In this document: positions 15,755-29,680 of the stretch, piece after piece
Layout: the number at the start of each line of letters is the position of its first letter
Numbering within the stretch: the first letter of the stretch is position 1
From: Actinomycetes bacterium
GTDB lineage: Bacteria > Actinomycetota > Acidimicrobiia > Acidimicrobiales > Bog-793
DNA length: 35,492 nt
Reading direction: 5' to 3'
NCBI GenBank assembly: GCA_021809425.1
Contig: JAKBAA010000034.1
Span: 1-35,492 of the forward strand
Position numbers and translations under genes: made by a program
The notes under the pieces: model-generated
What the model saw: only the letters and a program-made list of their open reading frames with translations
Database searches by the model: none
What the model was told of the DNA's origin: nothing

Positions 15755-16225
15755 TCAGGTCGGGTCGGCGAGGGCGAGGGCGAGGCGGTCGACGAGGGGG
15801 GCCTGGGCGAGGACCAGCCGGTCGCGGGCGGCCGGGAGGGGGAACCAGGCCGCCTGGTCGACCTCGGGGATCTCGAGCAGGCGGCCGGAGCCGCGCGGCC
15901 ACTCGATCGTGCAGGTGTTGCTGGTGCAGCAGGCGGCGTCGAGGTCGCCCTCGACGGCCCAGACGTGGACGCGCTTGCCGCTCGCCTGGCGGACCTCCCC
16001 GAGCGGGAGGCGGGGCCCGGCCGGGGCCGGCAGGCCGGTCTCCTCGGCGAACTCGCGCTCGGCGGCGGCCAGCAGGTCCTCGCCCGGGTCGGGCTCGCCC
16101 TTCGGGACCGACCAGGCGGCCTGGTCCTTGCCGGCCCAGACCGGCCCGCCGGGGTGGACGAGGAGCACCTCGGGGCCGTCGGGGGCGCGCCGGTAGAGGA
16201 GGATCCCGGCTGCCAGCTTGGCCAT
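15755..16225 (-). CDS. NUDIX hydrolase
   Basis: A 156-residue NUDIX-fold pyrophosphatase. The NUDIX box G-x5-E-x7-RE-U-x-EE-x-G-U is perfect at residues 43-65 (G43, E49, R57, E58, E61, E62, G64). The opening KLAAGILLYRR and the WSVPKGEPDPGED segment resemble the diadenosine-polyphosphate/'DNA mismatch repair-like' NUDIX group acting on nucleotide or sugar-nucleotide derivatives. The exact substrate is not deducible. An AACC-type cysteine pair (about 101-108, CC..NTC) lies in a loop. ATG 16225 has a GAGGAGGTGG site. It is separated from glnK upstream by a strong terminator-like hairpin, so it is probably transcribed on its own. Confidence 0.88.
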   Translation of the reverse strand: MAKLAAGILLYRRAPDGPEVLLVHPGGPVWAGKDQAAWSVPKGEPDPGEDLLAAAEREFAEETGLPAPAGPRLPLGEVRQASGKRVHVWAVEGDLDAACCTSNTCTIEWPRGSGRLLEIPEVDQAAWFPLPAARDRLVLAQAPLVDRLALALADPT

Positions 16226-16282
16226 GCGCCACCTCCTCGACGTGCGGCCGACGCCGCAGCCTAGGGGTCGCCCGGGCGCGGC

Positions 16283-16328
16283 GACGCCCCGGCGGAGGCC
16301 CTGCGCAGGCAGGGTCCGCCGGGGCGTC
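16283..16328 (-). terminator. Strong hairpin terminator after glnK
   Basis: A 14-bp perfect outer stem pairs GACGCCCCGGCGGA (16283-16296) with TCCGCCGGGGCGTC (16315-16328). It continues into a 6-bp inner stem, CCCTGC / GCAGGG, with a 4-base loop and two unpaired bases on one side. There is no T tract, as is usual for actinobacterial terminators. It lies 14 bases after the glnK stop and before the NUDIX start. Confidence 0.8.
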
Positions 16329-16341
16329 GGGGCAGCCGGTC

Positions 16342-18104
<1,763 letters not shown>

Positions 18105-18194
18105 CCACGCTCCTTCTCTCGGGCCGCACGTGCGCCGGCGGCGATCGGCTGAGCGAACGCTACGGACAGCTCGTTTCGCTGCCGTGGCGTGGGA

Positions 18195-18232
18195 GAGAAC
18201 GGCGCGTTACCTGCGTGTTTCCGGCGTGTGAA
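18195..18232 (-). promoter_or_regulatory. GlnR-like operator upstream of amt-glnK
   Basis: Reading on the minus strand: TTCAC, 6 bases, GAAAC, 6 bases, GTAAC, 6 bases, TTCTC. The actinobacterial GlnR box is gTnAc-n6-GaAAc repeated with 6-base gaps. Two half-sites match perfectly (GAAAC, GTAAC), one matches well and the last poorly. The periodicity and the place before amt support the call. Confidence 0.55.
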
Positions 18233-18270
18233 CGGGCGCCCGGGCGAGGCCCGTCGCCGGGCCGCCGGCC

Positions 18271-18321
18271 CAGGGCGGTCAGGCGCCCAGGGCGGTCAGG
18301 CGCCCAGGGCGGTCAGGCGCC
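18271..18321. repeat. Three perfect tandem copies of a 17-bp unit
   Basis: CAGGGCGGTCAGGCGCC is repeated without change at 18271-18287, 18288-18304 and 18305-18321. The array ends 22 bases beyond the gpmA stop, in the gap to amt. It contains no open frame. Confidence 0.85.
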
Positions 18322-18343
18322 CCGGTAGCGAGGCGCCCGGCGG

Positions 18344-19087
18344 TCAGCCGGCCTGGCGGGCCACGGCCTCGGCGGCAGCGGCGATCGCCGCCGGATCGCC
18401 GAGGTCGCGGGCCGAGACGACCTCGAGGCGGGCGTCCAGGTCGTAGACGCGGGGCACGCCGGTCGGGATGTCGAGGCCGGCGATGTCGTCGTCGGTGATC
18501 GCCTCGAGGTGCTTGCGCAGGGCGCGCAGGCTGTTGCCGTGGGCGGCCACGAGCACGGTGTGCCCGGCGAGCAGGTCGGGGGCGATGGCGTCCTCCCAGT
18601 AGGGAAGGAGGCGGCGGACGACGTCGGCCAGGCACTCGCCCGCCGGGAGGGCGCTCGGGGGGACGTCGGCGTAGCGCGGGTCGTGCGCCGGGTGGGTCGG
18701 GTCGTCCCGGTCGAGGGGCGGTGGCGGGGTGGCATACCCGCGGCGCCACGCCCGGAGCTGCTCGGGCCCGTGGCGCTCGGCGGTCGCCTTCTTGTCGAGC
18801 CCCTGGAGCGCCCCGTAGTGGCGCTCGTTGAGCCGCCAGTGGCGGCGCACCGGGAGGTAGGAGCGACCGAGCTCGTCGAGGACGAGGTTTGCCGTACGTA
18901 CGGCGCGGGTGAGTACGGAGGTGTGTACGAGATCGACGACCACGTCCGGCTCGCCGGCGAGCAGCTGCCCGGCGGCCCGGGCCTCCGCCTCGCCGAGCTC
19001 GGAGAGGTCGACGTCGACCCAGCCGGTGAACTGGTTGGTGGCGTTCCAGGCGCTCTGGCCGTGGCGGAGGAGGACGAGCGTCGGCAT
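18344..19087 (-). CDS. gpmA: 2,3-bisphosphoglycerate-dependent phosphoglycerate mutase
   Basis: A 247-residue glycolytic and gluconeogenic enzyme interconverting 3- and 2-phosphoglycerate. It has the phosphohistidine signature [12 protein letters not shown] (His9), [13 protein letters not shown], the [12 protein letters not shown] motif, and the second catalytic histidine in [13 protein letters not shown]. Length and motif order are those of dimeric or tetrameric dPGM rather than of general histidine phosphatases. No ribosome-binding site precedes ATG 19087. A TAGCCT box ends 8 bases before the ATG, suggesting a leaderless transcript. It is divergent from the ACT-domain gene. Confidence 0.95.
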   Translation of the reverse strand: MPTLVLLRHGQSAWNATNQFTGWVDVDLSELGEAEARAAGQLLAGEPDVVVDLVHTSVLTRAVRTANLVLDELGRSYLPVRRHWRLNERHYGALQGLDKKATAERHGPEQLRAWRRGYATPPPPLDRDDPTHPAHDPRYADVPPSALPAGECLADVVRRLLPYWEDAIAPDLLAGHTVLVAAHGNSLRALRKHLEAITDDDIAGLDIPTGVPRVYDLDARLEVVSARDLGDPAAIAAAAEAVARQAG

Positions 19088-19095
19088 GCACCGGC

Positions 19096-19101
19096 AGGCT
19101 A
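19096..19101 (-). promoter_or_regulatory. -10-like box for leaderless gpmA
   Basis: TAGCCT on the minus strand lies 8 bases before the gpmA ATG, so transcription would begin at or next to the start codon. No Shine-Dalgarno sequence lies between. The -35 match is weak. Confidence 0.4.
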
Positions 19102-19251
19102 TCTCGCCACCGTGACGCCGAAGGGGCCGGCGGGGCGGCCACGGCGCGCCGCTCGGCGGGCGGCGGCCAACCCGGACGCCCGTTACCTGGTCGTCCGGTC
19201 GGCGACACGTGCTCGTCGCGAGGCGGCAATCGTCCGTTCACAACGGGTGCC

Positions 19252-19257
19252 TAGCAT
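19252..19257 (+). promoter_or_regulatory. -10-like box for leaderless ACT-domain gene
   Basis: TAGCAT at 19252-19257 lies 7 bases before GTG 19265, again with no ribosome-binding site between. The arrangement mirrors the divergent gpmA promoter. The -35 region is not convincing. Confidence 0.4.
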
Positions 19258-19264
19258 CCGTCCC

Positions 19265-19945
19265 GTGGCGAGCTATGTCCTGCGCCTGTGGCTGGCCGAC
19301 CGTCCCGGTGCGCTCGGGGCGGTCGCCTCGCGCATCGGCGCCGTCGGCGGCGACGTCGTCGGCATCGACATCCTCGAGCGCGAGGACGGCCGGGTGATCG
19401 ACGAGCTGACGATCGACCTGCCGGGGGAGGACCGGATCCCGCTGATGCTGGCGAAGATCGCCGAGCTCGACGCCGTGGACGTCGAGGACGTGCGCGCCGT
19501 GGTCGCCGGGCTGCCCCACCCGCTGGTCGACCCGCTCGAGGTGGCCGCCGACGTGCTGCGCGAGCGGACGGTCGGCGAGGTGTTCGCCGCCCTCGTGGCC
19601 GGTGTCGGGCGCGCCTTCGCCGCCGACTGGGCGGCCGTGGTCGACCCGGAGGGCCCGGTCGTGCTCGCCTCGTCGCCCGGCGCCCCGGCAGGGCCGTGGC
19701 TGGAGGCGTTCGTGACCGGCGCCCGGCTGGCCGACCGGGATCCCCAGGCGGCGGCTTCGGCCAACGACGTCGCCTGGGCCTCCCTCGAGGTGTCCGGGCT
19801 GGCCCTGCTGGCCGGCCGTTCCGGGCGGCCCTTCCGGGCCCGCGAGCGCCGCCAGCTCGCCACCCTCGGCCGGGTGGCCGACCACCGCTGGCGCGAGCTG
19901 GTGACGCTGGACGGCATGCGGGCCCATCCGGCGCGCTCGTCCTGA
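19265..19945 (+). CDS. ACT-domain protein, possible amino-acid-sensing regulator
   Basis: A 226-residue protein. The N-terminal ~75 residues form an ACT domain: YVLRLWLADRPGALGAVASRIGAVGGDVVGIDILE carries the conserved DRPG-L turn, and VIDELTIDLP follows. Residues ~90-215 look like a degenerate GAF-type or similar alpha/beta domain (VGEVFAALVAGVGRAFAADWAAVV ... LALLAGRSGRPFRARERRQLATLGRVADHRWREL). ACT domains bind amino acids to regulate enzymes or transcription; the ligand here is unknown. The GTG at 19265 is the first codon giving a complete ACT strand, and a TAGCAT box lies 7 bases before it. Adjacent genes give no functional hint. Confidence 0.8.
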   Translation: MASYVLRLWLADRPGALGAVASRIGAVGGDVVGIDILEREDGRVIDELTIDLPGEDRIPLMLAKIAELDAVDVEDVRAVVAGLPHPLVDPLEVAADVLRERTVGEVFAALVAGVGRAFAADWAAVVDPEGPVVLASSPGAPAGPWLEAFVTGARLADRDPQAAASANDVAWASLEVSGLALLAGRSGRPFRARERRQLATLGRVADHRWRELVTLDGMRAHPARSS

Positions 19946-20077
19946 CCGGGACCGAGCCACCCGCCCCCTGACGTCCGTCGCGGCGCCGCCCCCGGCGGTG
20001 CATGTCGCTGGCGCGCTCGCGCCGCTGCGTCCCGTCCCCGCTACCCTTCTAGGGCGATGGCCTCGTTGTCCGAAAAG

Positions 20078-20108
20078 CTGACAACTTGGCACTCAAGTTC
20101 GCTATCAT
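20078..20108 (+). promoter_or_regulatory. dnaK promoter with overlapping HspR-like inverted repeat
   Basis: CTGACA (20078-20083) and TATCAT (20103-20108), 19 bases apart, form a sigma-70-like promoter. Between them lies a perfect inverted repeat, AACTTG-(5)-CAAGTT (20083-20099), which includes ACTCAAG, one exact half of the HspR site HAIR (CTTGAGT-N7-ACTCAAG). The other half-site is not at the standard spacing, so this is a variant operator. hspR lies in this operon, so autorepression is likely. Confidence 0.5.
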
Positions 20109-20191
20109 GAGGTCGTTCCTCCTGCGGCGTGTGCGCACGAGCAGGGGGAAGGACATCGCAGCGACCCGTGCGACCCAGGAGTGGAGGCGAC

Positions 20192-22033
20192 ATGGCCAAG
20201 GCGGTCGGTATCGATCTCGGAACGACGAACTCCGTCGTCAGCGTGCTCGAGGGGGGTGAGCCGACCGTCATCCCCAACGCCGAGGGCAACCGGACGACCC
20301 CGTCGATCGTCGGCTTCGCCAAGTCGGGCGAGGTGCTGGTCGGCGAGGTGGCGAAGCGGCAGGCGATCACGAACCCGGAACGGACCATCCGGTCGGTGAA
20401 GCGCCACATGGGCACCGGGTGGACGATCGACATCGACGGCAAGGCCTACACGCCGCAGGAGATCTCGGCCCGGATCCTGCAGAAGCTGAAGCGGGACGCC
20501 GAGGCGTTCCTCGGGGACACGGTCAACCAGGCGGTGATCACCGTGCCGGCGTACTTCGACGACGCCCAGCGGACCGCCACGAAGGAGGCGGGCCAGATCG
20601 CCGGCCTCGAGGTGCTGCGGATCATCAACGAGCCGACGGCGGCGGCCCTGGCCTACGGGCTGGACAAGGAGGGGGCGGAGCAGACCGTCCTCGTGTTCGA
20701 CCTCGGCGGGGGCACGTTCGACGTGTCGATCCTCGAGATCGGCGAGGGCGTGTTCGAGGTGAAGTCGACGGCCGGCAACACCCAGCTCGGTGGCGACGAC
20801 TGGGACCAGCGGGTCATCGACTGGCTGGTGAAGACGTTCAAGGACACCGAGGGGGTCGACCTCGCGGTCGACAAGATGGCCACCCAGCGCCTGAAGGAGG
20901 CGGCGGAGAAGGCCAAGATCGAGCTGTCGGCCGTCCAGGAGACGACGATCAACCTGCCGTTCATCACGGCGACCTCCGAGGGGCCGAAGCACCTCGACGT
21001 GAAGCTGACGCGGGCGAAGTTCCAGGAGCTCACCGAGGACCTCGTCGAGGGATGCCGGGGGCCGTTCGAGCAGGCGATCAAGGACGCCGGGCTGTCCAAG
21101 TCGGACATCGACCACATCGTGCTCGTCGGCGGGTCGACCCGGATGCCCGCCATCCAGGAGCTGGTGCAGCGCCTGACCGGCAAGGAGCCCCACAAGGGCG
21201 TCAACCCGGACGAGGTCGTGGCGGTGGGTGCCGCCATCCAGGCGGGCGTGCTGAAGGGCGAGGTGAAGGACGTCCTGCTCCTCGACGTGACCCCGCTGAG
21301 CCTCGGGATCGAGACGAAGGGCAGCATCATGCACCGCCTGATCGAGCGCAACACCACCATCCCGACGAAGCGGTCCGAGGTGTTCACGACGGCGGAGGAC
21401 AACCAGCCGTCGGTCGAGATCCACGTCCTCCAGGGCGAGCGCGAGATGGCGATGTACAACAAGACGCTCGGCAAGTTCCAGCTGGTCGACCTGCCTCCGG
21501 CCCCGCAGGGGATCCCGCAGATCGAGGTCACCTTCGACATCGACGCCAACGGGATCGTCCACGTGTCGGCGAAGGACCGGGCGACGGGCAAGGAGCAGTC
21601 GATCACGATCACCGGCCAGTCGTCGCTCAACAAGGACGACATCCAGCGGATGGTCCGCGACGCCGAGCAGCACGCCGAGGACGACCGGCGGCGCCGCGAC
21701 GAGGCGGAGACGCGCAACAACGCCGATGCCCTCGTGCACCGGACCGAGAAGCTGCTGAAGGACGAGGGCGACAAGTTCACGGGTGAGGAGAAGGACAAGG
21801 TCGACTCGGCCCTGTCGGCGCTGAAGCAGGCGCTGTCGGGCACCGACTCGGCGGCCATCCGGGCGGCGACCGAGACGCTGATGACAGCGTCCCAGGCGTT
21901 CGCCCAGCGCCTCTACGAGCAGGCCTCGAGCTCGTCGGCCGCCGGCGCGTCGAGCGGGGCGAGCGCGCCGCCGAACGACGACGAGGTCGTGGACGCCGAG
22001 ATCGTCGACGAGCCCGGCGAGGGTCGGGCGTGA
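20192..22033 (+). CDS. dnaK: Chaperone DnaK (Hsp70)
   Basis: A 613-residue ATP-dependent chaperone. The nucleotide-binding domain starts [21 protein letters not shown] and has [15 protein letters not shown] and [15 protein letters not shown]. The substrate-binding domain has the linker [16 protein letters not shown]. The tail ends [13 protein letters not shown], close to the usual [13 protein letters not shown] 20192 follows GTGGAGGCGAC. The actinobacterial-type gap in the N-terminal lobe (shorter than E. coli DnaK) agrees with the length. The gene heads the chaperone operon: grpE overlaps its stop by 4 bases. The promoter region contains an HspR-like inverted repeat. Confidence 0.98.
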   Translation: MAKAVGIDLGTTNSVVSVLEGGEPTVIPNAEGNRTTPSIVGFAKSGEVLVGEVAKRQAITNPERTIRSVKRHMGTGWTIDIDGKAYTPQEISARILQKLKRDAEAFLGDTVNQAVITVPAYFDDAQRTATKEAGQIAGLEVLRIINEPTAAALAYGLDKEGAEQTVLVFDLGGGTFDVSILEIGEGVFEVKSTAGNTQLGGDDWDQRVIDWLVKTFKDTEGVDLAVDKMATQRLKEAAEKAKIELSAVQETTINLPFITATSEGPKHLDVKLTRAKFQELTEDLVEGCRGPFEQAIKDAGLSKSDIDHIVLVGGSTRMPAIQELVQRLTGKEPHKGVNPDEVVAVGAAIQAGVLKGEVKDVLLLDVTPLSLGIETKGSIMHRLIERNTTIPTKRSEVFTTAEDNQPSVEIHVLQGEREMAMYNKTLGKFQLVDLPPAPQGIPQIEVTFDIDANGIVHVSAKDRATGKEQSITITGQSSLNKDDIQRMVRDAEQHAEDDRRRRDEAETRNNADALVHRTEKLLKDEGDKFTGEEKDKVDSALSALKQALSGTDSAAIRAATETLMTASQAFAQRLYEQASSSSAAGASSGASAPPNDDEVVDAEIVDEPGEGRA

Positions 22034-22779
22034 CCGCCTTCGCGAGCGGCGCCGAGCGCGCCGAGGAGGAGCAGGTGCCGGCCGAGCCGGCGGATGGCAC
22101 GGCCGGCGGGTCGGGTCCGGCCGGGGCAGCGGGCGCCGAGCCGGCCGCCACCGCCGCGGCGGGCGGCGCGCCGCCGCCTGGGCCGCCGACGGGCGGGCTG
22201 GGGTCGGCCGAGGGCGAGCTCGACCGGGTGGCGGCGGAGCGCGACGAGTACCTGGAGGCGCTGCGCCGGCTGCAGGCCGAGTTCGACAACTTCCGCAAGC
22301 GCACGGCCCGCCAGCAGGCCGAGCTGGCCGACCGGGCCGCCGAGGGGCTCCTCGAGCGGCTGCTGCCGGCGCTCGACGCCATCGACCTGGCCCTCGCCCA
22401 CCGGGCCGGGGCGGCCGAGGGGGACGACGGGGGGGTGTTCGCCCAGATCGCCTCGTTGCTGCGCGACGGGCTGGCCCGGGACGGGCTGGAGCGGATCGAC
22501 GCCGCCGGCGTCCACTTCGACCCGGAGATCCACGACGCCGTCGCCCACCTGCCGGCGCCCGGGAGCTCCGGCGACGCCGGTGGCCCCGGCGATGCCGGCG
22601 ATGCCGGCGAGGGCGAGACCGGAGCGGTCGAGGCGGCCCCGGGGGGGGCGGCGGCGGCCGAGGGCGAGCCGGGCGCGCCAGGTGGCTCGCCGTCGGCGGT
22701 GGTCGCCGAGGTGCTGCGGGCCGGCTACCGGCTGAAGGGGCGGGTGCTGCGTCCGGCGATGGTCACGGTGCAGGGCTAG
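22030..22779 (+). CDS. grpE: Nucleotide exchange factor GrpE
   Basis: A 249-residue co-chaperone that releases ADP from DnaK. The start GTG 22030 overlaps the dnaK stop (GTGA). Residues 1-60 are Ala/Gly/Pro-rich and disordered. A coiled-coil follows ([32 protein letters not shown]), then the four-helix region and the beta domain. The beta domain is interrupted by ~45 low-complexity residues (about 175-222, Gly/Ala/Glu-rich) between [10 protein letters not shown] and [25 protein letters not shown]. This is an unusual insertion at the loop of the DnaK-contacting head. The overall fold residues remain, so it should function. Confidence 0.95.
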   Translation: MTAFASGAERAEEEQVPAEPADGTAGGSGPAGAAGAEPAATAAAGGAPPPGPPTGGLGSAEGELDRVAAERDEYLEALRRLQAEFDNFRKRTARQQAELADRAAEGLLERLLPALDAIDLALAHRAGAAEGDDGGVFAQIASLLRDGLARDGLERIDAAGVHFDPEIHDAVAHLPAPGSSGDAGGPGDAGDAGEGETGAVEAAPGGAAAAEGEPGAPGGSPSAVVAEVLRAGYRLKGRVLRPAMVTVQG

Positions 22780-22789
22780 AGGGAGGACC

Positions 22790-23905
22790 GTGGCGCCACA
22801 GAGGGAGTGGTTCGAGACCGACTACTACAAGGTGCTCGGGGTCGCGCCGGAGGCGACGGACAAGGAGATCACCCGCGCCTACCGCAAGCTGGCCAAGCAG
22901 TACCACCCCGACGCGCACCCGGGGTCGGAGGACCGCTTCAAGGAGATCACGGCCGCCTACGACGTGCTCGGGGACGCCCAGAAGCGCAAGGAGTACGACG
23001 AGGTCCGCCGGCTCGGGCCGGCGGCCGGCGGGCTCGGCGGCTTCGGCGGCGCGGGCGGGGCCGGGGGCGGGTTCAACTTCCGGGTGGAGGACCTGTCGGA
23101 CCTGTTCGGCGGGGTGTTCCGCCAGCAGAGCCGGCGCCGCACGGGCGCCGGCGGGGGCCAGTTCGCCCAGCGCGGCAACGACGTCGAGGCCGAGCTCCAC
23201 CTGCCGTTCCAGGAGGCCCTGGAGGGGGTCGTGACGTCGGTCAACGTGACCGGCAGCGGGACGTGCACGACGTGCAACGGCAGCGGGTCGCGCCCGGGGA
23301 GCTCGCCGGTGGTGTGCCCGCGTTGCGGCGGGCGGGGCGTGGTCAACGACAACCAGGGGCTGTTCTCGCTGTCGACGCCGTGCCCGGAGTGCGGGGGGCG
23401 CGGCACGAAGATCGTCGACCCGTGCCCGACCTGCCACGGCACCGGCAGCCAGCGCCGGGTCCGCCAGGTGAAGGTGCGCATCCCGGCCGGCGTGGACGAC
23501 GGGCAGCGGATCCGGGTGAAGGGCAGGGGCGAGCCGGGGACGGGCGGGGGCCAGACGGGCGACCTGTTCGTGGTGGTCCACGTCGAGCCGCACCGCCTGT
23601 TCGGGCGGCGCGGCGCCGACCTGACGCTGACGGTGCCGGTGAGCTTCCCCGAGGCGGCCCTCGGCGCCACGATCCGGGTGCCGGCCCTGGACAAGCCGGT
23701 GAGCCTGAAGCTGCCGGCCGGGACGCCGTCGGGCAAGACGTTCCGGGTGCGCGGCCGGGGGCTCCAGGTCGGGAGCCGCCACGGCGACCTGCTCGTGACG
23801 GTGGAGGTGGAGGTGCCGAAGGACCTGTCGGCGGCGGAGCGCAAGGCGGTCGAGGCGCTCGGGGCGGCCGCGACCCGGTCGCCGCGCGACCACCTGGAGG
23901 CATAG
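22790..23905 (+). CDS. dnaJ: Co-chaperone DnaJ (Hsp40)
   Basis: A 371-residue type I J-protein that stimulates DnaK ATPase and binds unfolded clients. The J domain (about 9-75) carries YHPDAHPG with the essential HPD, followed by a Gly/Phe-rich linker ([15 protein letters not shown]). Four zinc-binding CxxCxGxG-type motifs follow: [24 protein letters not shown] and CPTCHGTG. The C-terminal substrate-binding domains are complete. GTG 22790 follows GAGGGAGGACC, 10 bases after the grpE stop. It is the third gene of the operon. Confidence 0.97.
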   Translation: MAPQREWFETDYYKVLGVAPEATDKEITRAYRKLAKQYHPDAHPGSEDRFKEITAAYDVLGDAQKRKEYDEVRRLGPAAGGLGGFGGAGGAGGGFNFRVEDLSDLFGGVFRQQSRRRTGAGGGQFAQRGNDVEAELHLPFQEALEGVVTSVNVTGSGTCTTCNGSGSRPGSSPVVCPRCGGRGVVNDNQGLFSLSTPCPECGGRGTKIVDPCPTCHGTGSQRRVRQVKVRIPAGVDDGQRIRVKGRGEPGTGGGQTGDLFVVVHVEPHRLFGRRGADLTLTVPVSFPEAALGATIRVPALDKPVSLKLPAGTPSGKTFRVRGRGLQVGSRHGDLLVTVEVEVPKDLSAAERKAVEALGAAATRSPRDHLEA

Positions 23906-24352
23906 GTGGCGGCGGACGAGCGACCCGGGGCGGGCGGCGGGCGCCGGCCGGGGGAGGTGCCGCGCCACGCCACCGAGCGGCGCGCCGTGTACGTCATCTC
24001 GGTGGCCGCCGAGCTCGCTGGGGTGCACCCGCAGACGTTGCGCATCTACGAGCGCAAGGGGCTGCTCGACCCGGCCCGGACCGGGGGCGGGAGCCGCCGG
24101 TACTCCGACGCCGACCTGGCGACGCTGCGGCGCATCCAGGAGCTGACGAGCGGCGGGCTCAACCTGGAGGGCGTCCGCCAGGTGCTGGCGCTCGAGGCCG
24201 AGGTGGCCCGCCTCGAGGCGGAGCTGACCGCTGCCCGGGTCGAGGCGCGCGAGGCGGTGGCGGCGACGCATCGCCAGTACCGGAGGGACCTGATCCCGCT
24301 GCGCGCCGAGCGCCTGCCGGCGCGCTGGCGCCCCGGCGGGGCGCGGGGCTGA
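23906..24352 (+). CDS. hspR: MerR-family heat-shock repressor HspR
   Basis: A 148-residue MerR-type regulator. After ~26 basic/Gly residues comes [44 protein letters not shown], the winged helix-turn-helix with the HspR-type opening YVIS.AA.L.G.HPQTLR.YE. It then has [21 protein letters not shown] and a coiled-coil helix ([19 protein letters not shown]). HspR represses dnaK and clpB operons by binding HAIR sites and uses DnaK as co-repressor. The GTG at 23906 directly follows the dnaJ stop with no gap. An internal GTG at 23987 would remove the extension and is an alternative start. Confidence 0.93.
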   Translation: MAADERPGAGGGRRPGEVPRHATERRAVYVISVAAELAGVHPQTLRIYERKGLLDPARTGGGSRRYSDADLATLRRIQELTSGGLNLEGVRQVLALEAEVARLEAELTAARVEAREAVAATHRQYRRDLIPLRAERLPARWRPGGARG

Positions 24353-24408
24353 GCGGGGGCCCGCACGACGACCACGACCAACAGCGCGACGAGCAACAAG
24401 GAGCAGTG

Positions 24409-26973
<2,565 letters not shown>

Positions 26974-26981
26974 GCGCGCCC

Positions 26982-27044
26982 GCCACCCGGGCACGTGCCG
27001 CCACCCGGCACCCGCCCCTCCGCCACCCGGCAGCGGCCACCCGG
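26982..27044. repeat. Four copies of GCCACCCGG between clpB and purA
   Basis: The 9-base motif begins at 26982, 27000, 27022 and 27036, with start-to-start distances of 18, 22 and 14 bases. The rest of this 158-base gap holds only the purA promoter region. The function of the motif is unknown. Confidence 0.5.
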
Positions 27045-27095
27045 CGTCGCCCCTGGCCCGCCCGACACCCGGGCCCGGGGCGCCCGGCGAGTCAC

Positions 27096-28412
<1,317 letters not shown>

Positions 28413-28420
28413 GCCGAGCC

Positions 28421-29680
28421 TTGCGGGTCTGCGTCGTCGGCGCCGGAGGGCGCGAGCACGCCCTGGCGCTGGCCTGCGCGCGCACGGCCGACGTGGTGGT
28501 CGCGCCGGGGCTGGCCGACATGGCGGGGCGCTCCGCGGAGGGGCACCGGATCGAGGTGTCGGCGGCCCCGCCGGTCGAGGTGGTGGCGGACCTGTACGTG
28601 GTCGGGCCGGAGGTGCCGCTCGTGGCCGGGCTGGCCGACGAGCTGCGGGGGCGGGGCGCGGCGGTGGTCGGCCCGGGCGCCGACGGGGCGCGGCTCGAGG
28701 GGTCGAAGGCGTTCATGAAGGAGGTGGCGGCCGCCGCCGGGGTGCCGACGGCCCGCCACGCCGTGGTCGAGACGGTCGGGGCGGCGGCCGAGTTCTTCGC
28801 CTCGGTGGGGCACGGCCCGTACGTGGTGAAGACGGACGGGCTGGCGGCCGGCAAGGGGGTGCTGGTCGCCGGGACGACCGAGGAGGCGCTGGCGGACGTG
28901 GCGGCCAAGCTGTCGGGGCGGGCCTTCGGCGAGGCCGGCCGGCGGGTGGTCGTCGAGGAGGGCCTCGCCGGGCCGGAGCTTTCGCTGCTGGTGCTGTGCG
29001 ACGGGCGGCGGGCGGTGCCGCTGCCGGCCGCCCAGGACCACAAGCGGCTCGGCGACGGTGACGCCGGGCCGAACACGGGCGGGATGGGGGCGTACTCGCC
29101 GGTGCCGCTGGCGACGGCGGCGGTGGTGGACGAGGTGATGGCCCGCCTCGTCGAGCCGACGCTCGGGGAGCTGGCCCGGCGGCAGGTCACCTACCGCGGG
29201 GTGCTGTACGCCGGGCTGATGCTCACCGCCGACGGCCCGCGGCTGATCGAGTACAACGTGCGCTTCGGCGACCCGGAGGCGCAGGTGGTGCTGCCGCTGC
29301 TGGCGGGCGACGTGACGGGGCTGCTGCACGGGGCGGCCACCGGCAAGGTGGTGGCGCCGGAGGTGGCGCCGGGGGCGGCCGTCGGGGTGGTGGTGGCGTC
29401 GCCGGGCTACCCGGAGGCGCCGGTGACCGGGGGGCGGCTGCGGGGGGTCGAGGAAGCCGGTACGGTCGAGGGGGTGACCATCCTGCACGCGGCCACGGCT
29501 CGCGACGGGCAGGGTGCGCTGCACGCGACGGGCGGCCGGGTGCTGACCGTCGTCGGCACCGGTGCCGACCTGGACGTGGCGCGCCGGCGCGCGTACGAGG
29601 CGGTCGGGCGGATCGAGCTGGCCGGTGGCCAGCACCGCAGCGACATCGCGGCCGGCGCCGCAGCGGAGGCGACGGCGTGA
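28421..29680 (+). CDS. purD: Phosphoribosylamine-glycine ligase PurD
   Basis: A 419-residue ATP-grasp enzyme making GAR from phosphoribosylamine and glycine. The protein must begin near LRVCVVGAGGREHALAL, and the only initiator at that place is TTG 28421, eight bases after the purA stop. No clear ribosome-binding site precedes it, so translation probably depends on coupling to purA. Family landmarks are VVGPEVPLVAGLADELR, the ATP-binding YVVKTDGLAAGKGVLVA, AQDHKRLGDGDAGPNTGGMGAYSP and YNVRFGDPEAQVVLPLL. The segment after GREHAL is ~15 residues shorter than in E. coli PurD. Its stop overlaps the purB start. Confidence 0.96.
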   Translation: MRVCVVGAGGREHALALACARTADVVVAPGLADMAGRSAEGHRIEVSAAPPVEVVADLYVVGPEVPLVAGLADELRGRGAAVVGPGADGARLEGSKAFMKEVAAAAGVPTARHAVVETVGAAAEFFASVGHGPYVVKTDGLAAGKGVLVAGTTEEALADVAAKLSGRAFGEAGRRVVVEEGLAGPELSLLVLCDGRRAVPLPAAQDHKRLGDGDAGPNTGGMGAYSPVPLATAAVVDEVMARLVEPTLGELARRQVTYRGVLYAGLMLTADGPRLIEYNVRFGDPEAQVVLPLLAGDVTGLLHGAATGKVVAPEVAPGAAVGVVVASPGYPEAPVTGGRLRGVEEAGTVEGVTILHAATARDGQGALHATGGRVLTVVGTGADLDVARRRAYEAVGRIELAGGQHRSDIAAGAAAEATA

